DNA from: Aphanocapsa lilacina HA4352-LM1
GTDB lineage: Bacteria > Cyanobacteriota > Cyanobacteriia > Gloeobacterales > Gloeobacteraceae
NCBI GenBank assembly: GCA_019359725.1
Contig: JAHHGR010000018.1
Location: 1 to 64,000, forward strand
Direction of reading: 5' to 3'
DNA length: 64,000 bases
Below, piece by piece: positions 46,518 through 54,533 of the stretch. Every line of letters begins with the position of its first letter. Position 1 is the first letter of the stretch. Under the pieces are notes generated by a model. The model saw only the letters and a list, made by a program, of their open reading frames with translations. It did no database searches and was not told the origin of the DNA. Both the position numbers and the translations under genes were made by a program.

Positions 46518-47126
46518 ATGCCCGAGTTCCCCACCTTCGATCAATTCCCACCGGCCCTGCAGGCCGCGGCCGTCCGCCGGAAACTGCAAGGCGGCGAATC
46601 GGTCTTCCGCCAAGGCGATGAGGCCCTGGCTTTCTACGCAGTCGAGCGGGGGCGTATCCGCATGGTCAGTCACACCCGCACCGGCCGCACGGTACTGTTG
46701 TACCGGGCGGTCGCGGGCGAATGCTTCGCCGAAACCTCGCTGTTCGCCGAGCAGTACAATTGCGAGGCGATCGCCGATGTGCCTGCGCAGGTGGTGAGCT
46801 TTCCCACAGCGGCGCTGGTTGCTGCTCTGCGCTTCAAGCCGGAACTGGCGGAGCGCTTCTTGCACATTCTCTCCGAGCGCATCCACAGTCTCAAGGAGCG
46901 TGTCAATCTCCAGAACATTGCCCCGGCGCGCGACCGCGTGCTGGAGTACCTGTTCGTAGCCGTGCCCCCCGGCCAGATGACCGTCGCCTTCGACCGCTCC
47001 TTTCGAGAGATCGCCGATGAGCTGAACCTGACGCAGGAGACGCTCTACCGGACACTGGCCGAACTGGAGCGCGAAGGGGTGATTAGCCGCCAAAAGCGTT
47101 CGATCACCCTGCGGCGCACCGCCTAG
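46518..47126 (+). CDS. Crp/Fnr-family transcriptional regulator
   Basis: 202 residues from ATG 46518 (GGAG upstream). The N-terminal cyclic-nucleotide-type barrel contains GGESVFRQGDEALAFYAVER, GRTVLLYRAVAGECFAETSL and DVPAQVVSFP; a long dimer helix follows. The C-terminal winged helix-turn-helix reads FREIADELNLTQETLYRTLA. No Cys cluster for an Fnr-type iron-sulfur centre is present; the single Cys residues in the barrel (GECF, QYNCEA) could be redox-active. The effector is unknown. It is divergent from the ECF sigma operon and may control the genes to its right. Confidence 0.88.
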   Translation: MPEFPTFDQFPPALQAAAVRRKLQGGESVFRQGDEALAFYAVERGRIRMVSHTRTGRTVLLYRAVAGECFAETSLFAEQYNCEAIADVPAQVVSFPTAALVAALRFKPELAERFLHILSERIHSLKERVNLQNIAPARDRVLEYLFVAVPPGQMTVAFDRSFREIADELNLTQETLYRTLAELEREGVISRQKRSITLRRTA

Positions 47127-47192
47127 TCGTCCAAAAGCCGATCTGAATCATAGAATCCGGTCAAAACCGCTCTGTACAATCGGCCCACCTGT

Positions 47193-47198
47193 CCGTAT
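47193..47198 (+). promoter_or_regulatory. CCGTAT -10-like box before the heptad-repeat gene
   Basis: CTGTCCGTATCC at 47189-47200 matches the -10 region found before the ECF sigma gene. It lies 29 bp before the start codon of the gene at 47228. A matching -35 is not evident (TGTAC at the expected place). Confidence 0.35.
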
Positions 47199-47227
47199 CC
47201 ACCAAACCGTCGTTTCAGGAGTCCGTC

Positions 47228-47503
47228 ATGCACCCAATTGGTTTGCCTCTACTGTTGGCCGCCACCCTGGCAGCCCCCCTTTCGCCGGTCTTCGCCACGG
47301 ACACGCCGCTGGTTGTGGCTCAGCGGGAATCGTCGCCCAATCCCCGCAGCGGCGGCGACACCTCGGATGAGTTGCGGACGTTCTTTGAAAAAGAAATTGC
47401 CGCTTTGCGCAGCGAAATGGCCGCCTTGCGCAGTGAAATGAGTGCGATGCGCGCGGAGATGAGCATGATGCGCTCTCAGATGCCCAGCAACATGAAAAAG
47501 TAG
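47228..47503 (+). CDS. Small exported coiled-coil (heptad-repeat) protein
   Basis: 91 residues, AGGAG before the ATG. The signal peptide ends near VFA (residue 23). The C-terminal half contains successive 7-residue units, AALRSEM, AALRSEM, SAMRAEM and SMMRSQM, forming a Met-rich amphipathic helix suited for coiled-coil assembly. Such Met-rich periplasmic helices may scavenge oxidants or metals; this is inference. It lies before the MxKDx-type repeat gene. Confidence 0.75.
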   Translation: MHPIGLPLLLAATLAAPLSPVFATDTPLVVAQRESSPNPRSGGDTSDELRTFFEKEIAALRSEMAALRSEMSAMRAEMSMMRSQMPSNMKK

Positions 47504-47670
47504 ACGCTTGCACTTTGGGCAATCCGATAAGCGGGGCGCTGCGTATGCCAAGCGTCCCGCCCGGCAAAACCCCGGCGGGTATGCCCATGATCCGCGTCAT
47601 GGACATGCTTCTGCACCGCTCCAGACAATGGGCGGTGCCCACGCCAATCCCACGTGTTCAAGGAGTTGTC

Positions 47671-47988
47671 ATGCTCAAAGTGTGTGTGAATCTACTGACG
47701 GCCGCTGCGCTGACCCTGTCTGCCCCGGCGGCTTTCGCCGCGCAACCGACCCTGCTTGCGCAGGCGGGCGACGCTATGAAGGGTGACGCTATGAAAAAGG
47801 GCGATGCCATGAAAGGCGACGCCATGAAAGGCGACGCCATGAAAGGCGACGCCATGAAAGGCGATGCCATGAAAGGCGACGCCATGAAGGGCGACGCCAT
47901 GAAGGGCGATGCCATGAAGGGCGATGCCATGAAGGGCGACGCCATGAAAGGCGACGCCATGAAGGGCGATGCCATGAAAAAGCCTTAA
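47671..47988 (+). CDS. Exported pentapeptide (GDAMK) repeat protein
   Basis: 105 residues from ATG 47671 (AGGAG 5 bp upstream). A signal peptide (LLTAAALTLSAPAAFAA) is followed by 14 tandem GDAMK units, two of which carry an extra Lys. It corresponds to the Met-Lys-Asp pentapeptide repeat type (penta_MxKDx) known in proteobacteria, often near oxidative-stress or metal genes. Every fifth residue is Met, which may make it a methionine-rich oxidant sink or metal binder. Next to a molybdopterin oxidoreductase and b-type cytochrome, a link to methionine sulfoxide repair is attractive but unproven. Confidence 0.8.
   Translation: MLKVCVNLLTAAALTLSAPAAFAAQPTLLAQAGDAMKGDAMKKGDAMKGDAMKGDAMKGDAMKGDAMKGDAMKGDAMKGDAMKGDAMKGDAMKGDAMKGDAMKKP
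47776..47982 (+). repeat. 15-bp tandem repeat array (14 units)
   Basis: Fourteen copies of GGYGAYGCYATGAAR, two with an additional AAG codon, encode the GDAMK repeats. Third codon positions differ in places (GAC/GAT, AAA/AAG), so the array is not freshly expanded throughout. Copy number may vary between strains. Confidence 0.92.
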
Positions 47989-48075
47989 CCCGGCTGTCGC
48001 GTTCTTCTTGTTGCCCCGTGCCCTTCGAACCTGCGGAGGGCACGCCCCTTTCCACCTCACGCACCAGAGGTTTCG

Positions 48076-48675
48076 ATGACCGCGCAAGCGACACCGCGCA
48101 AACCGGCGATTCCCAAGCAGGCTCTGGCTGCCAAGGCCTTTCACTGGGTCAATCTGGTCACTTTGTTCGCCATGATGGGCAGCGGCCTGCAGATCTACAA
48201 CGCCAATCCGGTCTTCGGCGGCCGGGCAGGCTATCATTTTCCTGATTTTTTGCTCCTGGGCGGCTGGCTTGCCGGGGGGCGGCACTGGCACTTTTTCTTC
48301 ATGTGGGTCTTTGGCCTGAACCTGCTGTGGTATGGGCTTTACGTCTTTTTCACGCGGCGCTGGAAAAACCGCTACGTGGGCAAAAACGACCTGGAGGCGC
48401 TCCAAAAGTCCACCAACCCCAAGCGGCGCAACTACGCCGTGCACCGGCTGGTTTATACCGCCTTCATCCCAGTGTTGCTGTTGGCGCTTCTTACCGGTCT
48501 CGGGATGTGGAAACCGGTGCAGTTCGGCTGGATCGTGGCGATGTTCGGCGGCTGGCAGGCATTGCGCACGGTCCACTTTTTGACCATTCCGACGGTGCTG
48601 GGGCTGATGGCGGTCCACTCGCTACTTGCTCTCAACGTTGGCCAATGGAAACTGGTGCGCTCGATGTTTACTTGA
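48076..48675 (+). CDS. Membrane b-type cytochrome (cytochrome b561/thiosulfate reductase-type)
   Basis: 199 residues with four membrane helices. Heme-ligand His candidates: KAFHWVNLVTLFAMMGSGLQ (helix 1), GGRHWHFFFMWVFGLNLLWY (helix 2), HRLVYTAFIPVLLLALLTGL (helix 3) and VHFLTIPTVLGLMAVHSLLA (helix 4). It probably transfers electrons from quinol to the molybdopterin protein encoded 10 bp downstream. The arrangement resembles MsrPQ and sulfite-oxidase-like systems, but the cytochrome is a different family from MsrQ. Confidence 0.85.
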   Translation: MTAQATPRKPAIPKQALAAKAFHWVNLVTLFAMMGSGLQIYNANPVFGGRAGYHFPDFLLLGGWLAGGRHWHFFFMWVFGLNLLWYGLYVFFTRRWKNRYVGKNDLEALQKSTNPKRRNYAVHRLVYTAFIPVLLLALLTGLGMWKPVQFGWIVAMFGGWQALRTVHFLTIPTVLGLMAVHSLLALNVGQWKLVRSMFT

Positions 48676-48685
48676 GGCACACGCG

Positions 48686-49432
48686 ATGAGCCATTTTCTT
48701 CGGATCGGACGGCGCAGGCTCATCGGCCTGGGTGGCATGAGTCTGCTGTTGGCTGCCTGCGGGCGCGGTTCGGTGCAAACCCAGATCGAACAAAAACTCT
48801 TCGAGCTGTCGGACCCGCTCAACCGCAGCTTCGAGCAACTGCTGTTCAGCTCCCAGCGCCTCGCCCCGGAGTTTCAGCGCAAAGACATCGAGCCCGAGGC
48901 GCTGCTGATCAACACCGCCGAGGATTTCCCGCCCCAGATCGACCCGGGCGCCTACCGCCTCACCGTCGGCGGTCTGGTGGAAAAACCTGTGAGCTTGAGT
49001 TTGGAGGAGATCCGCAAGTTGCCCTACCGCTCCGAAATCATCCGCCACGTCTGCGTCGAAGGGTGGGCGGCCATCGTCCAGTGGGGCGGCCTGCCGCTGG
49101 TGGAGTTGCTCAAATTCGTGCAGCCCAAGCCCGAGGCGCGCTATGTGTTCTTTCGCTCGGCAGAAGGCTTCCGCAACAGCCAGGGTGAGCTGTACGGCTT
49201 CTACGAAACCTGGGATCTGGCAAGTTGCGTTCACCCGCAGACGGTGATGGCCTACGAAAAAAACTTCAAGCCCCTACCGGCCAACAACGGCGCGCCCGTG
49301 CGCCTCGCCTCGCCCATCAAGCTCGGATACAAGCAGATCAAATGGGTGAGCGAGATCATGCTGCTGGCCGCACTGCCGGAGCAGTTGGGCTACTGGGTCG
49401 ATTTCGGATACGAATGGTACGGCGGAGTCTAA
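48686..49432 (+). CDS. Periplasmic molybdopterin oxidoreductase (sulfite oxidase/MsrP fold)
   Basis: 248 residues from ATG 48686. The N-terminus has RRRLIGLGGMSLLLAACGR: a twin-arginine-like motif and a lipobox ending LAAC, so it may be a Tat-exported lipoprotein. The Mo-coordinating Cys stands in RHVCVEGWAAIVQWGGLPL. GFYETWDLASCVHPQTVMAY and KPLPANNGAPVRLASPIKLG are family motifs. The catalysed reaction could be reduction of methionine sulfoxide or another sulfoxide, or oxidation of sulfite. It forms a unit with the preceding cytochrome b. The 268 bp after it hold no gene I can see. Confidence 0.88.
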   Translation: MSHFLRIGRRRLIGLGGMSLLLAACGRGSVQTQIEQKLFELSDPLNRSFEQLLFSSQRLAPEFQRKDIEPEALLINTAEDFPPQIDPGAYRLTVGGLVEKPVSLSLEEIRKLPYRSEIIRHVCVEGWAAIVQWGGLPLVELLKFVQPKPEARYVFFRSAEGFRNSQGELYGFYETWDLASCVHPQTVMAYEKNFKPLPANNGAPVRLASPIKLGYKQIKWVSEIMLLAALPEQLGYWVDFGYEWYGGV

Positions 49433-49700
49433 AAGCTTCCGGTCTCCTCAACTGCCAAAAGCAAAGATAATTTTGCAATCGGAACTCAGTTGACAAAAAC
49501 TTGCTCTTGCTGGAAGGTTTACGTTCGACGCTTAAGGTTCTGACAGCCGAAGTGCAGGAGCTTGGACGTGCGGGTTGCCGCGAGCGATCAGTCCGGCGCC
49601 CGGGCTCAAATAGTTTGTACATTCCCGATTTCTAGCTTCTGGTAAAAGCGATTGGACGTCGTACATTGGTGCTGGGACCGTTAGCTCAAGGAGATGCACT

Positions 49701-50282
49701 ATGGCCCGTACCGCTTCGACGATGATGGAGCTTGACACACCGGCACCGGCCTTTGTTCTACCGGATGTGAGCACCGGCAAGATGATCACTCTGGCAAGCT
49801 TCGCAGGTCAGCCGGCGCTGCTGGTGATGTTCATCTGCCGCCATTGTCCGTTTGTAAAGCACATCCAGGACGAACTGGCCCGACTGGGTAGAGACTACGC
49901 CGATTCGGGCCTGGCGATCGCGGCCATCAGCGCCAACGACGCGCTCAAGTACCCCGCCGACTCCCCCGAGAGCCTCAAGGAAATGGTGGAGGAACTGGGC
50001 TTCACCTTTCCGGTGCTCTACGACGAGAGCCAGCAGACCGCCATGGCCTACCAGGCGGCCTGCACCCCCGATTTTTTCCTGTTTGATGCTGCTCGGCGGC
50101 TGGTTTACCGCGGGCAGCTCGACGACAGCCGCCCCGGCAACGACCTGCCGGTGACGGGCAAAGATCTGCGCATCGCCATCGACGCGGTGCTCGGGGGCAA
50201 AGCGCCCGCCATCGACCAAAAGCCCAGCATCGGCTGCAACATCAAGTGGAAGGAAGGAAACACCCCTCCTTACTACGGCTAA
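49701..50282 (+). CDS. Thioredoxin-like peroxiredoxin family protein
   Basis: 193 residues of AhpC/TSA-Redoxin type. The active-site region FICRHCPFVKHIQDEL contains a CxxC pair (Cys-Arg-His-Cys). TPAPAFVLPDVSTGK opens the fold, and ACTPDFFLFD precedes the conserved cis-Pro region. This subgroup is frequent in cyanobacteria and its biochemistry is uncertain. AGGAG lies before the ATG. rarA begins 2 bp after its stop. Confidence 0.85.
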   Translation: MARTASTMMELDTPAPAFVLPDVSTGKMITLASFAGQPALLVMFICRHCPFVKHIQDELARLGRDYADSGLAIAAISANDALKYPADSPESLKEMVEELGFTFPVLYDESQQTAMAYQAACTPDFFLFDAARRLVYRGQLDDSRPGNDLPVTGKDLRIAIDAVLGGKAPAIDQKPSIGCNIKWKEGNTPPYYG

Positions 50283-50284
50283 AC

Positions 50285-52489
50285 GTGGATCTCTTCGAGC
50301 GGCACCGCGAACAGCAGCAGGCGGCGGCGGCACCGCTCGCCGACCGGATGCGCCCGCGCTCGCTCGATAAATTCGTAGGTCAGGGCCACATCGTCGGCCC
50401 CGGCCGACTCTTAAGACGGGCAATCCAGGCCGATCAGCTCTCTTCGCTGATTTTCTACGGTCCCCCGGGCACCGGCAAAACGACGCTGGCACGGATCATC
50501 GCGGGCACGACGCGCGCCCACTTTATCGCCCTCAACGCCGTGCTCGCCGGGGTCAAGGACATCCGCGAGGCGATCGACGAGGCCAAAAGCCGCCGCGGCC
50601 AGTTTGGCCAGCGGACCATCCTGTTCGTAGACGAAGTGCACCGCTTCAACAAATCCCAACAGGACGCGCTGTTGCCCTGGGTCGAAAACGGCACGATCGT
50701 GCTGGTGGGCGCCACCACCGAAAACCCGTTTTTTGAAGTCAACAAGGCCCTGGTCAGCCGCTCGCGTTTATTTCAGCTCAAGCTCTTGGAGAGTGAGGAT
50801 CTGCGGGCAGTGGCCCTGCAGGCGCTCGCCGATACTGAGCGCGGCTACGGCAAGCGCAATGTGCGGCTCGATCCCGAGGCGCTTGCGCACCTGGTCGATA
50901 TTGCCGGGGGCGACGCGCGCACGCTGCTCAATGCCTTGGAACTGGCCGTTGAGACTACTCCGGCAGATAGCGACGGTGCCGTCCGCATCACCCTCCCGGT
51001 CGCGGAAGAATCGATCCAGCGTCGGGCAGTGCTCTACGACAAGGAGGGCGACGTCCACTTCGATACAATCAGCGCCTATATCAAGAGCCTCCGAGGCTCG
51101 GACCCCGATGCCGCCTTGTACTGGCTGGCACGGATGATCTACGCCGGGGAAGAGCCGCGCTTTATCTTCCGGCGGCTGCTCATCCAGGCGAGCGAGGATG
51201 TGGGCCTTGCCGACCCGCAGGCGTTGGCGGTCGTCGTGGCCTGCGCCGAGGCTTTTGACCGGGTGGGGATGCCCGAGGGGCGCTATCACCTGGCCCAGGC
51301 GACGCTGTACCTGGCCACTGCGCCCAAATCCAACAGCGCCATGGCCTTCTTCGACGCCCTGGCCGCGGTCGAGCGCGAGCGGGCCTCGGACATTCCCAAC
51401 CCCCTCAAGGACGCAAACCGCGACAAGGAGGGCTTCGGCCACGGCGCGGGCTACCTCTACCCGCACGCCTACCGCGACCACTGGGTCGCCCAGCAGTATC
51501 TTCCCACCAGCCTGCAGGGGCAAGTGTTTTATCAGCCCGGCGACCAGGGTTACGAGGCGGGTATTCAAGTGACGGTTGCCCGCAGACGTGAAGCGCAACT
51601 GGCCGCCCTGGTCGAAACCGACAGCCCCGAGCGGCTCAGTTTCGGTCCGGCAGACGGGCAGGGCGAGCGCTGGCTGGCGCGGGCCATGGGCCGCCAGGGC
51701 GAACAGCTCGCCCGCCTGCGCGAACGGATCTTCGAACTGGCAGCCCCAGAGCGTCACCACGTCATCCTCGACGCGGCGGCAGGCAGCGGCCTGCTCACCT
51801 GGGAAGCCATCCGCCGCACTCCAGAAGGGGGTGTCTACGCCCGTGCGGCCAACGCTGCCGACGCCGACGCCCTTGCCGAGCAGGCCGCGGCCTTGAGCCC
51901 CTTGCGCCGCCCGGTGATCCTGACGGCGACACTCGAAGACCTGGCCGCAGCGGCAGGACAGCACAGTCCTGATTTGCGCTTTGAGCGGATCGTCGGACGA
52001 AACCTGCTCAAAGGCATCCCCCACAAAATTTCTGTCCTTGCCGCGCTGCAACATCTCCTGGCTCCGCGCGGCGCGCTGGTCCTCGCCGAAAACATGCCGA
52101 GCCGGGGCAGTCGCCTCTGGCAACTGCTCGATCCCGCATGGCTGGCGGCCGATCTCTACCGGCGGGTTGTCGAAGCCGAGGAGCTTGCCTTTCGTGGCGA
52201 CCCGCAGTTGGGCTGGGAACCGGACAACCTGCAATCGGCCTTCGAGCAGGCGGGCCTGGCCTGTGCGATCACCAGCGAAAGTGTGGAAAGTGAATTGCGC
52301 GTCAGTGGGCCACTGTTGGAGCGCTGGTTCGCCAGCTCCCGCCCAGGCGGCACCTATGCGGCACAGCTGGCTCGGCTGCTGTCGTCCGAAGAGGTAGAAC
52401 GCCTCGAAGCAATTTTCAGGCGGCAGTTACTGGACCGGGTGGCACCCTGGTCCAGTGCCGTCGCCTATGCCGTCGGGCGACCCGCTTGA
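50285..52489 (+). CDS. rarA: RarA (MgsA) AAA+ ATPase fused to a methyltransferase-like domain
   Basis: 734 residues from GTG 50285, which yields the family start DLFERHREQQQ. Residues about 20-425 are the replication-associated recombination ATPase: LADRMRPRSLDKFVGQGHIV, Walker A YGPPGTGKTTLA, Walker B ILFVDEVHRFN, sensor 1 VGATTENPFF, and the C-terminal oligomer domain with DVGLADPQAL and GFGHGAGYLYPH. From about 480 a second domain follows with VILDAAAGSGLLTWEAIRR, a SAM-binding motif I of methyltransferases. This fusion is known in cyanobacteria. RarA acts at stalled replication forks. Confidence 0.92.
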   Translation: MDLFERHREQQQAAAAPLADRMRPRSLDKFVGQGHIVGPGRLLRRAIQADQLSSLIFYGPPGTGKTTLARIIAGTTRAHFIALNAVLAGVKDIREAIDEAKSRRGQFGQRTILFVDEVHRFNKSQQDALLPWVENGTIVLVGATTENPFFEVNKALVSRSRLFQLKLLESEDLRAVALQALADTERGYGKRNVRLDPEALAHLVDIAGGDARTLLNALELAVETTPADSDGAVRITLPVAEESIQRRAVLYDKEGDVHFDTISAYIKSLRGSDPDAALYWLARMIYAGEEPRFIFRRLLIQASEDVGLADPQALAVVVACAEAFDRVGMPEGRYHLAQATLYLATAPKSNSAMAFFDALAAVERERASDIPNPLKDANRDKEGFGHGAGYLYPHAYRDHWVAQQYLPTSLQGQVFYQPGDQGYEAGIQVTVARRREAQLAALVETDSPERLSFGPADGQGERWLARAMGRQGEQLARLRERIFELAAPERHHVILDAAAGSGLLTWEAIRRTPEGGVYARAANAADADALAEQAAALSPLRRPVILTATLEDLAAAAGQHSPDLRFERIVGRNLLKGIPHKISVLAALQHLLAPRGALVLAENMPSRGSRLWQLLDPAWLAADLYRRVVEAEELAFRGDPQLGWEPDNLQSAFEQAGLACAITSESVESELRVSGPLLERWFASSRPGGTYAAQLARLLSSEEVERLEAIFRRQLLDRVAPWSSAVAYAVGRPA

Positions 52490-52564
52490 GCAAATTTCGC
52501 ACCGGCCCTTGAACTTGGCTGCTCGGTGTGCTTGTCTTAAAGCTAAGTTAAGAGACCGCAAAAA

Positions 52565-52747
52565 ATGAGCCACCCGAATCCGAGCAGCGACGATCACGCT
52601 TTTCAAGGCAATAGCAACGACAAATCGCAGAGTGATTTCGTCTTCATGAGAGGCGATGAATTCCTGTTGCGCAGCAATGCCGACCGTTTGGAGCGCATTT
52701 TCAATCTTCCGTCCGCACCAGAATTAGACAGCTCGACTGGCAACTAA
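52565..52747 (+). CDS. Small hypothetical protein
   Basis: 60 residues, with a hydrophilic Asp/Ser/Asn-rich N-terminal half and FVFMRGDEFLLRSNADRLER near the middle. GAGA lies 12 bp before ATG. No family recognised. Placed between rarA and the cupin gene on the same strand. Confidence 0.5.
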   Translation: MSHPNPSSDDHAFQGNSNDKSQSDFVFMRGDEFLLRSNADRLERIFNLPSAPELDSSTGN

Positions 52748-52872
52748 AATGCTCGTACCGTAGCACAGACTACTGATACCTGTCGCCGTCTTTTTGTGCG
52801 CGGGCCGTTGCGCCTGTGCAGCGGCGCTATGGCACACTGGCGTCACCAACCGATCAGCAACGGCCCACAGCG

Positions 52873-53208
52873 ATGAAAATCAGCCTGGATCAGGTTGTAC
52901 CGGTGCCGGTCACCCACGACCCGCGGCTCAATAAACGCGTGCTCATCAAAGACGCCGATGCGCGCTCCAACCTCAAAATGCTCAATCACGCGCGCATGGG
53001 GCCGGGCGAGTCGTTCCGCGCCCACAGCCATGCTTCGATGGAGGAAGTATTTTACTTCCTGGAAGGCCAGGGGAAATTTTGCCTAGGCGATCAGTACCTG
53101 ACGGTTTCGGCAGGCGATTGTGTGTTGGTGTCGGCGGGAACAGCCCACAGCTGCTGCAACACCGGCACAAGTCCTCTGGTTTTTCTGGCCTTTGGGGTTG
53201 CTCTTTAA
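52873..53208 (+). CDS. Cupin-domain protein
   Basis: 111 residues from ATG 52873. The cupin motif 1 reads GPGESFRAHSHASMEEVFYF with His, His and Glu metal ligands; motif 2 is GDCVLVSAGTAHSCCN with the fourth His. It is a single-domain cupin, likely metal-binding; the reaction is unknown. A hairpin at 53233-53267 follows. Confidence 0.85.
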   Translation: MKISLDQVVPVPVTHDPRLNKRVLIKDADARSNLKMLNHARMGPGESFRAHSHASMEEVFYFLEGQGKFCLGDQYLTVSAGDCVLVSAGTAHSCCNTGTSPLVFLAFGVAL

Positions 53209-53232
53209 AGCTCACTATCTGCTAAAAGCAAA

Positions 53233-53267
53233 GCGGGGTGCGCTTCGGGAAACCGACCGCACCCCGC
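53233..53267. terminator. Hairpin between convergent genes
   Basis: GCGGGGTGCG (53233-53242) pairs with CGCACCCCGC (53258-53267), 10 bp with a 15-base loop. It lies between the cupin gene and the leftward small basic protein gene and could terminate both. Confidence 0.6.
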
Positions 53268-53289
53268 CTTGCTACAGAAGTGACCCAAG

Positions 53290-53427
53290 CTAGCGAACCG
53301 CTTCGGAACGCTGACCCACGACGCGCTCGACGCCTCTTTCAAGCAGACTCTGCTGGCGATTCCGCTTGCTGTGGCGAAGACGCAACATCAAGTTGCGGGT
53401 CTTTGTATCGACGGTGCTCTTCATCAT
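53290..53427 (-). CDS. Small basic protein
   Basis: 45 residues, MMKSTVDTKTRNLMLRLRHS followed by KRNRQQSLLERGVERVVGQR. Three ATG codons in a row follow a strong GGGAGG; spacing favours the middle one. The sequence is strongly basic and helical, consistent with a nucleic-acid or ribosome-associated peptide. Family not recognised with confidence. Confidence 0.6.
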   Translation of the reverse strand: MMKSTVDTKTRNLMLRLRHSKRNRQQSLLERGVERVVGQRSEAVR

Positions 53428-53637
53428 CATGCGCCTCCCAAATCTGAACTGTTCGTCGGACGATTTGCGCTCTCGACTATCGTATCCCACACTTGTAGCA
53501 TAAGCTACGGATTCTTCTTTTGTTGTGTATCTTTAGATACACGAAATAATAAAAATGTTGTCCCGCGCTCAAAGCGTCCTTCGGAGCAAGCCGGCCGATG
53601 TGATACAACGAGAGTGCCGAGGTCCCCACTGCCACCC

Positions 53638-54483
53638 ATGAAGACCGTTTCGCAGCAAGAGGCCGCCTGGCCGCGCTGGGCCATCGCCGGTTTGGCCGCC
53701 TGCGGCAGTGCACTCACTGCTTATCTCACCTGGACAAAGGTGTCTGCTTCCCAGGCGGCGTTCTGCACCGAGGGTGCCGGGTGCGATTTGGTACTGCAGA
53801 GCCCTTACGCATCACTTTTCGGGATACCCGTTTCGGCGTTGGGCCTGGGGCTGTATCTGACGCTGTTGCTGGTGGCGCTGCTGCCGCGGGTCGAACGCTG
53901 GCGCTGGGGAGCATTGTTCGGCCTGTCGTTGGTCGGGGTTACCTTTAGTGCATATTTGATCTATTTGCTGATGTTTGAGATCGTGGCTTTGTGTCTTTAC
54001 TGCGTAGCCTCGGCCGCCTTGATCACCGTCATCTTTGCGCTGACGCTGGTCGGTCACCGTTGGGAGAAGCCCGACAATCTGGTCCTGGGGGGCCTGGGTG
54101 TGGTGCTCGCGGGTATGGCCGGCATCTGGGGCATTTACAACGTCCAGAGTGTAAGCGCCGGCCCGCTCGATTACTCGGTGGCCCTCGCCAAGCATCTGCG
54201 CACCACCGGCGCCAAGTTCTACGGCGCTTCCTGGTGCCCGCACTGCCAGGATCAGAAAAAAGCCTTCGGCGAGGAGGCCGAGCGCTTTGTACCCTATATC
54301 GAATGTTCGCCCGGCGGGCGGGGTGCGCCTCAGGCAAAAATCTGCACCGAAGCCGGGATCGACGGCTATCCCACCTGGGAAATCGGTGGCAAGCGCTACG
54401 AGGGCGGCTATCCGCTCAAGGATCTGGCCCGTCTGTCGGGCTTCAACCCGGCCGCCACTGTCGGGGAAGCCAAGAAGCCCTGA
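53638..54483 (+). CDS. Vitamin K epoxide reductase fused to a thioredoxin-like domain
   Basis: 281 residues from ATG 53638. A four- to five-helix VKOR domain (about 15-180) carries the loop cysteines in CTEGAGCDLVLQSPYA, the nearby Ser of ASLFGIPVSALGLGLY and the quinone-side CXXC in CLYCVASAAL. The C-terminal thioredoxin-like domain has GASWCPHCQDQKKAF with its CxxC and a cis-Pro in DGYPTWEIGG. This fusion drives disulfide formation in the periplasm or lumen using phylloquinone/plastoquinone and helps photosystem II assembly in cyanobacteria and plants. Confidence 0.94.
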   Translation: MKTVSQQEAAWPRWAIAGLAACGSALTAYLTWTKVSASQAAFCTEGAGCDLVLQSPYASLFGIPVSALGLGLYLTLLLVALLPRVERWRWGALFGLSLVGVTFSAYLIYLLMFEIVALCLYCVASAALITVIFALTLVGHRWEKPDNLVLGGLGVVLAGMAGIWGIYNVQSVSAGPLDYSVALAKHLRTTGAKFYGASWCPHCQDQKKAFGEEAERFVPYIECSPGGRGAPQAKICTEAGIDGYPTWEIGGKRYEGGYPLKDLARLSGFNPAATVGEAKKP

Positions 54484-54504
54484 CGGGAGAGCGAAAGCAA
54501 ACGT

Positions 54505-54510
54505 TATAAT
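54505..54510 (+). promoter_or_regulatory. Candidate purL -10 box
   Basis: TATAAT 24 bp before the purL ATG, in the short gap after the VKOR gene. No clear -35. Confidence 0.35.
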
Positions 54511-54533
54511 CGGCGGGTGAATACTTGGCCGAG

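Noticed and set aside
47658-47975. Minus-strand frame encoding repeated MASPF
   Set aside because: It is the antisense reading of the 15-bp GDAMK repeat array; a repeat whose length is a multiple of three keeps other frames open. The plus strand has signal peptide and ribosome site.
47776-47982. Possible CRISPR array
   Set aside because: The units are contiguous 15-bp coding repeats with no spacers.
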